NCBI RefSeq assembly: GCF_019392245.1
Contig: NZ_JAHXRL010000009.1
Coordinates: 62,001-126,000 of the forward strand
Source of the DNA: Sulfitobacter sp. CW3
GTDB lineage: Bacteria; Pseudomonadota; Alphaproteobacteria; Rhodobacterales; Rhodobacteraceae
Direction of reading: 5' to 3'
Length of the DNA stretch: 64,000 nucleotides
The notes beneath the pieces are model-generated. The model searched no databases and was not told the origin of the DNA. It saw nothing but the letters and a program-made list of their open reading frames with translations. A program made the position numbers and the translations under genes. This document shows, piece after piece, positions 18,280 to 24,914 of the stretch (its first letter is position 1; every line of letters begins with the position of its first letter).

Positions 18280-19017
18280 TTATGTCTGTGTGAGGTCCAT
18301 GAGCCGCTTCAGGCGCTCAGGATCGATATTGTAGAAATCGCCGTCATGGTTGATGCCGGTCGCGACCATGAAAAGGTCTACCGCATCTGCGTATTGTGCT
18401 GCGTTTTCAGGTGTGATGCCGGATGCAAGGCCAAGCGCAGTGTCGCCGCAATGCTCGCGGAATGTGTCGATCTTGCTCACGTCGGCTGCATGACCGGTCG
18501 CCACGCCGGAGGTTACAACGACGTCCATGTAATTCGTCGCGATGCGCGCGCTTTTGCCATACTGTGCTGGATCGACGTCTCGCTGCTTTTTGAACGCGGT
18601 GCCGCCGATATAGAGCCCGGTCCAACCGCTGGAGTCGCGGATTGCGTCGATCTCATCTGCTTCGGGCTGATCATGCTCCGCGCGGCGTTCATCCATACGT
18701 GCGTCGTCGGCCCAGTAGCCATCGACCTTGCACCCATTTTTTTGCAGTTCCCCGAGAATGGGGAAGGCGTATTTGCCGGTCACGGCGAGGAAATTTACGC
18801 CAAGCCAGATATCGGGGAACGCCTGCCGCATCTCCTTGATGATTGGGACCAGCTTCTCCTTCTCGAAGTCATGGTTGATCAGAAAAACGCCCGAGCAACC
18901 GCCAGCAACCGCTGTTTTGATGTTTTGCTCTGCCTGTTCGCTGTCAAGGACATGAATTACAGGAAGGATAACTGGACCAGTTGCGCCAAAATTCTGTTTA
19001 AAGTCGTTTCGATCCAT
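18280..19017 (-). CDS. BtpA-family TIM-barrel protein
   Basis: A 245-residue predicted barrel protein of the BtpA/SgcQ family: VILPVIHVLD near the start, GVFLINHDF, WLGVNFLA, DGYWADDARMDE and a phosphate-binding-like end (GLASGITPENAAQYADAVDLFMVATGI). BtpA proteins were first linked to photosystem I in cyanobacteria; others lie in sugar or nucleoside clusters and their chemistry is unclear. The glycine-rich end suggests binding of a phosphorylated sugar or ribotide. Start ATG 19017 (MDRNDF). First gene of the PRTase-prs unit and divergent from the DUF1989 gene. Confidence 0.72.
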   Translation of the reverse strand: MDRNDFKQNFGATGPVILPVIHVLDSEQAEQNIKTAVAGGCSGVFLINHDFEKEKLVPIIKEMRQAFPDIWLGVNFLAVTGKYAFPILGELQKNGCKVDGYWADDARMDERRAEHDQPEADEIDAIRDSSGWTGLYIGGTAFKKQRDVDPAQYGKSARIATNYMDVVVTSGVATGHAADVSKIDTFREHCGDTALGLASGITPENAAQYADAVDLFMVATGINHDGDFYNIDPERLKRLMDLTQT

Positions 19018-19323
19018 CTCAATTCTCAATCTCGGTTGTTGCTGGGACGCTACCATTGGCAGTGGGATTTAGAAAATTTATTGTGCTTATTCGTTCATAT
19101 GATTTGGAAATGAAGAAAGTGAATTGCTAAGAGACCGCCGGCGGTCCTGCAAACCAAGGAATATCAAACTGGACCACGCAAGGGGGCTGATCGCCAGAAC
19201 GTCTTAGTGAAGGTGCGCGTTTGGTTCATTCCAATGTGCTGAGAGTTGTCTATTCTCCTTTGTGCATGGTCCCTCGCCGACGCAATGCAAGTGTCTATAC
19301 ATAATCCATGAAAGCCCCTGCCA
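19018..19323. other. Divergent intergenic region (BtpA-like / DUF1989)
   Basis: No gene. It must hold promoters for both directions. It contains the palindrome at 19133-19146 and an A/T-rich stretch at 19070-19130 suitable for the minus-strand promoter. A TATACAT element at 19296-19301 may be a -10 for the plus strand, without a good -35. Confidence 0.5.
19133..19146. promoter_or_regulatory. 14-bp palindrome GACCGCCGGCGGTC, possible operator
   Basis: A perfect uninterrupted palindrome in the divergent region between the BtpA-like operon and the DUF1989 gene. Its place fits a regulator site serving both directions. Only one copy was noticed. Confidence 0.4.
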
Positions 19324-20007
19324 ATGGCATCGTTCGACCCCTCTAGTCCTGATGGTACGAACCGCAGTCTTGAGATTGCTATTTCCGCTGACGGTACACC
19401 TAAAATGAACCACACCTACACGATCGACGCGCGATGCGGTGTGGCGGTGCGTGTCCGCGCAGGGCAGCAGCTGGCAGTAATAAACCCCAGCGGCCATCAA
19501 GTGTGCGATTTCTGGGTATTTGCAGCAGATGATGTGGGCGAGTATTCTTCGATGGAGCATTTGCACACCGCATTAGGCTCGATCTTCCCTAAAGTAGGTG
19601 ACGGTGTGACCTCCAACCTGCGTCGCCCATTGATGACAATCATGGAAGACACATCGGTTGGTGTGCACGACACGATCATTGCGTGCTGCGATCATGCCCG
19701 GTACCAGCAATTGGGCTGTACGGTATATCACGATAATTGTGCTGATAATCTTCGACAGGCGCTGATGGCCATCGGCCTCAAAGCGCCTGCTATTCCCGCC
19801 CCTTTCAATCTTTGGATGAACGTACCTGTGAAGGCTGACGGAAGCACCAGTTTCGCGCCGCCAGTGTCAAAGCCGGGTGATCAAATGGCCTTTCGCGCCG
19901 ATATGGACGTCATCGCCGTGATGTCGGCTTGCCCTCAAGATGTCACGCCGGTCAACGGCGTGGGTGTCGCGCCAGACATTCTGGAGTTCTACGTCACAGG
20001 CACCTAA
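19324..20007 (+). CDS. DUF1989 / urea-carboxylase-associated family protein
   Basis: A 227-residue protein with the family signature: NPSGHQVCDFWVF, SSMEHLHTALGSIFPKVGD, DTSVGVHDTIIACCDHARYQQLG, YHDNCADNL. DUF1989 proteins accompany urea carboxylase, and two of them form carboxyguanidine deiminase in the guanidine pathway; the conserved Cys and His residues suggest a metal centre. Only one subunit is present and there is no carboxylase here, so guanidine breakdown is not shown. It fits a cluster dealing with guanidino or urea nitrogen. Start uncertain: ATG 19324 or ATG 19405 (MNHTYT), neither with a clear ribosome site. Confidence 0.78.
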   Translation: MASFDPSSPDGTNRSLEIAISADGTPKMNHTYTIDARCGVAVRVRAGQQLAVINPSGHQVCDFWVFAADDVGEYSSMEHLHTALGSIFPKVGDGVTSNLRRPLMTIMEDTSVGVHDTIIACCDHARYQQLGCTVYHDNCADNLRQALMAIGLKAPAIPAPFNLWMNVPVKADGSTSFAPPVSKPGDQMAFRADMDVIAVMSACPQDVTPVNGVGVAPDILEFYVTGT

Positions 20008-20953
20008 CGCATCCGACCAATTCAAAAGGAGTTGATTAATGCCGTCGCTGAAGTTGCGCTGTCATTGTGTCAAGAGCTTACGGCGATAGATCTCAGCTCC
20101 GATGGCGCTTGCATAGCTGGAACAGGCGACGCTTAGAGGTTGCTCGCGCAAGGTTCAGCACTTGGAACGATGGGCTCACCTCGGTCATGCAGCAGTGTAG
20201 CAGACTCCTGGAGCTTGACGCATTCTGAATGTCCGCTCTGGCGGCTTGGGCCGCAACGCAGCGATGGCTGTGCTGCAAGAGCGAATGAATGCTGCGCCAG
20301 CAACATGGCTAAACATCAATGTCGGCAAAGTCCCGCGCTGTTGACCTTTAGCGATAGAATTTCAAAGTCCGCTCCGACGTGCTCGCCAATCAACTGAACC
20401 CCTGACGCAATACCTAACGGCCTCACCTGCTCGGCTTCGCGTGTCACAGGTGAGAACGGCCCTGCGGTCCGTCGCGCATGCGGCCATGCGGCCTTACCGC
20501 GATGTCGCACTGTGGGTCCCGGTTTGCCCGTCTCGCGAGCACGGCGGGTCTCGGCCACGCCTGCGGTCTTCGCTCTGGTCTGTTTTGCCGAGGCAAAACG
20601 ATCCCGCCGCTGCACCCGCCTGCGTGTCCCACTCCCACCGCTTGCCTGCTCGCGTCGGGCAAACCTTGCGTCAAAACACACACACATGAGTATGGAAGCA
20701 TATCCTCCGGATGGCCCCCAAATCAGCCCGCCTCAAGGATCGCAAAACTTTTCGGCGAGAGTTGGCTGTGTGGGGGGGTCAGTCGCGCGCGTGAGGGTGC
20801 GCTTGTTGTGAGCAGCGGCGCTTGGAAAACTTTTGCGCCCAGCAAGCTGGCGGCTACGCCGTCCCTGACCCGAACAGATTCGGTGAACCAGAAATCGGCC
20901 ATGCCCCCACACTCACGTGGTGGTCATCAAACTCAAACATTGGAGATGAACCC
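20008..20953. other. Long non-coding region ahead of the DUF2493 gene
   Basis: Nearly 950 bases without a supported gene. Frames are short and overlap in many phases. The stretch 20420-20690 is GC-rich and repetitive-looking (CATGCGGC repeated, many CG pairs); an 8-bp inverted repeat CTCACCTG/CAGGTGAG spans 20422-20454. An A/C dinucleotide run (CACACACACA) lies near 20680. Comparable GC-rich non-coding leaders precede the genes at 23555 and 24333, so this may be a plasmid maintenance or leader region. Confidence 0.5.
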
Positions 20954-21883
20954 ATGGCCTACGATCAAGCGACAACATACGAGACAATCGAACTCTTCGG
21001 CCTGACGGAGAAAGATGCACACCTGCCAATCCCGCAGGACGATATCCTGAAAGACAGCATCATCCGCGAAGCCTTCGAGACCCTGCTCGGGCAATTGCGG
21101 AATACCGGACTTGAAGGAGAGATCGAACCTCTCGCGCACGGGTTGGCGACAATCCTGCAGCGCCGCAAGGTTGCCCTCGGTAAGGAAGTCGACCGCACAG
21201 CCGATAAGATCGGCGCATTGGCAAAATGCCACGATGGATCAGAGATCGCAGAGACCGCACTGGAAGAGGCGCAAGCGCGCTTCGTGCAATTGCGCGAGAT
21301 CGTGGATGCCATCGAGACGATGGGGGAGGCCGCTGCAGAGTGCTACGAGGTAGAGACAGGAAATGCCTTCATCCCGGCAGCGGGATCGCGCGCCAGCGTT
21401 CGGGCGCAAGAGACGGGAGCCGTCTTCGAGGCCAAGCAGCTTCTGGAGCAGCATGATCGGGAAACTGCCGCCAAGTCGAAAGTCGAAGGTGTGCCGCTGA
21501 TCGTCTCTGGTGCAACCGATTGGACAGATATCGATGTCATCTTCCAGACACTCGATAAGGTGCGCGACCGCATTAAGCAAAACCGCAATCAAGATATCTT
21601 CCTCTGCCACAAAGGCGGCAAGCATGGGGCGGAAATGATCGCGGCCCGGTGGGCACGTGCGCGGGGTATCAATCAAGCGCGCTTTGATCCGCGCTGGTCC
21701 GCACACGGACGCGCGGCACCCTTCAAGTGCAACGATGAGATGCTGGACGATAAGTTCGCCGCTACGGGAGTTGTCCTCTTTGGAGGCAACGGGGTCGCAC
21801 TGAACCTCGGCCAGAAAGCCGAAGCGAAGGGTCTGACGGTGATGCGAGTCGCGGATCCAGCGAAGGAGAAGGCAGAAGCATAA
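20954..21883 (+). CDS. DUF2493 (SLOG-like) protein
   Basis: A 309-residue cytoplasmic protein typical of alphaproteobacterial plasmids. The N-terminal two thirds are helical with likely coiled-coil segments (ALEEAQARFVQLREIVDAIE). The C-terminal third (about 185-300) is a Rossmann-like DUF2493 domain: PLIVSGATDWTD, DIFLCHKGGKHGAEMIAARWARARG and VVLFGGNGVALNLGQKAEAKGL. SLOG-type domains bind nucleotides or modified nucleotides; no activity is proven for this group. ATG 20954 has GGAG eight bases ahead; the frame upstream to 20822 is atypical. A UUCG-capped terminator follows. Confidence 0.8.
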   Translation: MAYDQATTYETIELFGLTEKDAHLPIPQDDILKDSIIREAFETLLGQLRNTGLEGEIEPLAHGLATILQRRKVALGKEVDRTADKIGALAKCHDGSEIAETALEEAQARFVQLREIVDAIETMGEAAAECYEVETGNAFIPAAGSRASVRAQETGAVFEAKQLLEQHDRETAAKSKVEGVPLIVSGATDWTDIDVIFQTLDKVRDRIKQNRNQDIFLCHKGGKHGAEMIAARWARARGINQARFDPRWSAHGRAAPFKCNDEMLDDKFAATGVVLFGGNGVALNLGQKAEAKGLTVMRVADPAKEKAEA

Positions 21884-21891
21884 GTCAGAGA

Positions 21892-21918
21892 GGGTCACCT
21901 TCGGGTGGCCCTTCCTTC
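21892..21918 (+). terminator. UUCG-capped hairpin after the DUF2493 gene
   Basis: GGGTCACC (21892-21899) pairs with GGTGGCCC (21904-21911), one wobble, around a TTCG tetraloop, followed by a pyrimidine-rich TTCCTTC. A sister hairpin of the same shape follows the small gene ending at 23761. Confidence 0.7.
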
Positions 21919-22024
21919 GTTCTCAAAAGCATGGGTCCAAGTTCAGATTCACGTTGATGGTCTGCAGCAAGGGTTCATTTAGGTCATGACGGTGGATGTG
22001 CGATTTTCCCGTTTTGCGATTAGC

Positions 22025-22056
22025 TTGACCTTATCTCAATGTAATCCCTGTCTATT
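22025..22056 (+). promoter_or_regulatory. Possible promoter ahead of the SH3-nuclease gene
   Basis: TTGACC at 22025-22030 matches the -35 consensus in five of six. The -10 is ambiguous: TGTCTA at 18 bases or TCTATT at 20 bases. It lies about 60 bases ahead of the likely start. Confidence 0.35.
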
Positions 22057-22117
22057 GTGTCCGCGCCACAAATGACTTTTGTTGGACAGCATATCATGCG
22101 CGCAGGTTTTTCAGTCG

Positions 22118-23194
22118 ATGCCCTTTTCTCCAGACCGCACCAAAGAGATTCAATCGCGCATTGATGCGCGTTTGCAGTCTGGGCAGGCGAACGATTGGGA
22201 GGTGTCGTTTCTCACGAACATGGCCGCGCGGTTTCAGCAGTACGGAACCGAAACACGTCTGAGTAAGGCCCAATATGCCAGCCTGCATAAAGCCCTGAAG
22301 TTGGAACGTGAGCCATCATCGCGGACCTCATCTCAGGCCAACGAACGCCCTCCGCGTCCGGCTCCGAAGCGCAGCACCAAATCTTACCAACCAAAAACCC
22401 GACCGATGTCTGTAACCCGTGCAATCACTGCACCGCGGCGGGCGGTCCGTAGGGCTCAGCGACAAATCATGGTGCCGCTCGTTATTGCGGTGGCGTTCTT
22501 CGCGCTGATTGGATCTTTGTCCGATACAACATCATCGCGATCCACATCCTACAGCCCACTAGCGACGTCCGCACCGCAAACGACGAGCGGAACTTACGTC
22601 TATGTGACGGGGACACGGGTCAATCAACGGGACGGGCCGTCCACGTCTGATCGGGTCATGGGCGTTCTGGTTGAAGGCACACAGGTTCAACTGCTTCGTG
22701 ACCAAGGACAATGGGCGCAAATTAGGTCTGACTTGGGAACCGGCTGGATGTCCTCCAGCTTCTTGTCTCTCAATGGGCCGGCCGTGGCGCAACCTACAGC
22801 ACAGGATCGGACCCTCCGTTCAAGCGATGTGCGGATCATCGACGGTGATACCGTCGATATTCGCGGGCTGCCGGCGAACGTACGCCTTGTCGGATTCAAT
22901 GCTCCTGAGACGTGGCGGCCTTCCTGCGCTGCAGAGCGTCAGGTCGGGGAACGCGCAACGGCGCGTTTGAGCCAACTGGTGCGGAATGCGGTATCGATAG
23001 AATTTGAACGCGTGGCATGTTCGTGCAGGCCCGGAACCGAAGGTACTGACCGTTGTAACTTTGGACGCCTATGTGGATCGCTGTTCGTAGACGGTCAGGA
23101 TGTTGGACGCACTCTAGTTGGGGAAGGACTGGCCGTGCCATACCGGTGCGGCCGGACCAGCTGTCCTCCGCGTCCTCAAGCTTGGTGCGGATAA
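22118..23194 (+). CDS. Membrane-anchored SH3 / thermonuclease-like fusion
   Basis: A 358-residue protein in three parts: a basic, proline-rich cytoplasmic N-terminus; one membrane segment (MVPLVIAVAFFALIGSL, about 118-134); then a bacterial SH3 domain (YVTGTRVNQRDGPST through GTGWMSSSFL) and a staphylococcal-nuclease fold (RIIDGDTVDI, VRLVGFNAPET, FGRLCGSLFVDG, GEGLAVPY). The Arg, Glu and Arg of the nuclease active site seem kept. It should face the periplasm and cut nucleic acid at the cell surface. Six cysteines in the C-terminal 65 residues suggest disulfides. ATG 22118 is preferred to the TTG at 22079. Similar proteins accompany plasmid transfer regions; the role is unproven. Confidence 0.75.
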   Translation: MPFSPDRTKEIQSRIDARLQSGQANDWEVSFLTNMAARFQQYGTETRLSKAQYASLHKALKLEREPSSRTSSQANERPPRPAPKRSTKSYQPKTRPMSVTRAITAPRRAVRRAQRQIMVPLVIAVAFFALIGSLSDTTSSRSTSYSPLATSAPQTTSGTYVYVTGTRVNQRDGPSTSDRVMGVLVEGTQVQLLRDQGQWAQIRSDLGTGWMSSSFLSLNGPAVAQPTAQDRTLRSSDVRIIDGDTVDIRGLPANVRLVGFNAPETWRPSCAAERQVGERATARLSQLVRNAVSIEFERVACSCRPGTEGTDRCNFGRLCGSLFVDGQDVGRTLVGEGLAVPYRCGRTSCPPRPQAWCG

Positions 23195-23554
23195 CATCAC
23201 AACCATCTCAACACCGAGAAATTGATCTTCGCCCGAGGCTGAACAACCGCCCTGCCTTTCGATGCGCGCGACAGACCAAACCTCAACACGTTGCATCAGA
23301 GCGCACCCGACTTTCACCTCCATCGAGATCAACGAGAACCGTGGCGACTGCGATGTGGGGGCAAACATTTTGGTCTCTTCTTTTTGCTCATTGATGTGGA
23401 TCGCATGGGGTCGGACCGGCCGTTCCCTACGCTGCGCTCCGGCAAGCACAAATACGGCTTCCACGCCTGTGGCGCGGACCCTCCGCATTTGCGCTTGCGA
23501 CCGGTCCTGATGCCCCGTGCTTTTTGATCCTCATCGCAAAAAGGAGAGACTAAA
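23195..23554. other. Non-coding leader region
   Basis: No supported gene in 360 bases. The frames on both strands shadow each other and have unusual composition. The end supplies a strong ribosome site (AAAAAGGAGAG) for the gene at 23555. Its GC-rich style resembles 20420-20690 and 23900-24200. Confidence 0.5.
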
Positions 23555-23761
23555 ATGACCAACCACTACGTCGCAACAGTTCCCGTCAAATACACCGATG
23601 GCGAAGGCCAGGAGCGCACCCGCTTCCAACGCGTCGGCGCCATGTTTCGCAACACCCGCAACGGGGATGGCTCGGAGTTCTTCAGCCTCAAGCTCGACTT
23701 CCCCGTCGGCGTCCAAGAGCTGGTGATGTTCCCACCAAGCTCAAAGGAACCCCAAGAGTAA
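23555..23761 (+). CDS. Small plasmid protein of unknown function
   Basis: A 68-residue soluble protein (MTNHYVATVPVKYTDG... ending SSKEPQE). I do not recognise a family. It is supported by a very strong AAAAAGGAGAG eight bases ahead, ordinary composition, and a terminator hairpin right after the stop. Its size and beta-rich look recall small DUF736-like partners on such plasmids, but no motif proves this. It is the last gene before the mobilisation region. Confidence 0.65.
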   Translation: MTNHYVATVPVKYTDGEGQERTRFQRVGAMFRNTRNGDGSEFFSLKLDFPVGVQELVMFPPSSKEPQE

Positions 23762-23776
23762 ATCCTCCCCGAGGAT

Positions 23777-23796
23777 GGGTCGCCGTTAGGCGGCCC
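23777..23796 (+). terminator. Hairpin terminator after the small gene
   Basis: GGGTCGCC (23777-23784) pairs with GGCGGCCC (23789-23796), one wobble, around GTTA; TATCTCTGTT follows. It resembles the hairpin at 21892-21911 in sequence and shape. Confidence 0.65.
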
Positions 23797-24250
23797 TATC
23801 TCTGTTCCAGAGATCGCTGTGCGGTCCGTTGAGACCTCTGCCATAGGCCGCGGTCACGGTTCCGGGTGACAGGACTGCAATGCAGTCCTGATGGTTCCTG
23901 TTGTATTTGACCCTGCGCGGTGACAGAGCCGCCAGCCAGCCTCAAGGGGGCCATCCCCAAAAACCGATCGGCGATGCCTTCAGGTTTTTGCGGCAGAGAA
24001 TTGGCACGCCAATTCTGGCCTCCCTTGACCCTGTCTGTCAGCCCCGTCGCTGGGGGTTTGTCCCGCCCCTTCGTTTCCGTCCGAACATTACATGTTCAGA
24101 CAGACATCAGGCGCGGACACTGTTGAGAGCGGCCCATGTTAGAGCCTGTGGCTGGTGTTGGTTGGCGCCCTCTCGGGCGCGGCCTCGCACCTGCGGTGCT
24201 CGGCGTTAAACGGAATACAAGGCTGCCTGCGCCCTTAATCACCGTAAGTA
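23797..24250. other. Structured non-coding region, candidate origin of transfer (oriT)
   Basis: This gene-free stretch directly ahead of mobC and the relaxase gene carries three inverted repeats: AGGACTGCA/TGCAGTCCT (23871-23889, one-base centre), AGAATTGGC/GCCAATTCT (23997-24016, two-base centre) and GAACAT/ATGTTC (24083-24097). Near its end, TGCGCCCTTA (24228-24237) resembles the GCGCCCT core of nick sites cut by some relaxases. oriT usually lies next to mobC/relaxase genes and holds such repeats. This rests on position and form, not on a verified nick site. Confidence 0.45.
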
Positions 24251-24255
24251 TATTA

Positions 24256-24283
24256 TTGACAGATTAGTATAGTTTCGTATGGT
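24256..24283 (+). promoter_or_regulatory. Promoter of the mobC-relaxase-virD4 operon
   Basis: TTGACA at 24256-24261 (perfect -35) and TATGGT at 24278-24283 with a 16-base spacer. A candidate repressor motif (24268-24279) fills the spacer, so a bound protein would block the polymerase. Confidence 0.6.
24268..24279 (+). promoter_or_regulatory. Motif TATAGTTTCGTA, candidate operator site 2
   Basis: It matches TATACTATCGTA (sites at 5784 and, reversed, 47220) in 10 of 12 bases. It lies between the -35 and -10 of the mobC promoter. The overlapping 12-mer TTCGTATGGTAG (24274-24285) recurs exactly at 47919-47930 ahead of the XRE gene. Confidence 0.45.
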
Positions 24284-24332
24284 AGGTGCAGCCTTGTATG
24301 AAGGTGGCAGGAAATAGGGGGTCTTTCTTCGC

Positions 24333-24914
24333 ATGTCTCGCTCAAAACGTCTCACGGATGCGCAACGCATGGAGATCGTGCGTGAAGCTGCGGACGGAGT
24401 GCCAACGTCCGTGCTTGCACAGCGGTTCGGGGTGACGCCCCGGGCGGTTCAATACGCAGTGAAGAGTGACGCAGAGCGCCAGCGCGATACCGCCGTGCCG
24501 GTCTTGGCGGTGAGTGTGAAAGTGACATCTGAGGAGATGGATGCATTCGATGCGGTGCTTGCGTCAGCGGGGATCGAGACGCGCTCGGAAGGGCTGCGCC
24601 GTTTGATGCAAGCGGCAGGTGGCACCTTTGTGGCGGACACATCGTTGGCGGCAGAGATGGCGCGCTATCGCGCCTCCTTGAATGACGTTGGAAACGGTGT
24701 CGCCCAGATTGCCAAGCAGATGCAAAAGGCCAATCGGGCGGGGCAGGGATCTGGCCCCGAATTCTCCGAGTTGCGGCTTGCGCAGATGCGCGGGTTGGCG
24801 CGCTTCATCCTCGACAGTGCAGACGAGATTGACCTGCTTGTGCGCCGCCGTCGGGATGCGATGCAGCTGGAAGCGACAGCCGCTTTGAGGGAGTTTGCGC
24901 ATGCGGCTGAATGA
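24333..24914 (+). CDS. mobC: MobC-like relaxosome accessory protein
   Basis: A 193-residue DNA-binding protein. The N-terminus has a helix-turn-helix (RMEIVREAADGVPTSVLAQRFGVTPRAVQYAVK, residues 12-44); the middle is a MobC/relaxosome region (VKVTSEEMDAFDAVLASAGIETRSEGLRRLMQAAG, then NVGNGVAQIAKQMQKANRAG). MobC helps open oriT and recruits the relaxase. The fused HTH suggests that it also binds its own control region. It overlaps the relaxase start by 14 bases and has a good promoter upstream, so the three mobilisation genes form one operon. Confidence 0.8.
   Translation: MSRSKRLTDAQRMEIVREAADGVPTSVLAQRFGVTPRAVQYAVKSDAERQRDTAVPVLAVSVKVTSEEMDAFDAVLASAGIETRSEGLRRLMQAAGGTFVADTSLAAEMARYRASLNDVGNGVAQIAKQMQKANRAGQGSGPEFSELRLAQMRGLARFILDSADEIDLLVRRRRDAMQLEATAALREFAHAAE

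Noticed and set aside
19324-20007. Guanidine degradation (carboxyguanidine deiminase) system
   Set aside because: Only one DUF1989 subunit is present and no guanidine/urea carboxylase lies nearby.
24228-24237. TGCGCCCTTA as the definite nick site
   Set aside because: Only a short core matches known relaxase sites; kept as a hint within the oriT candidate.
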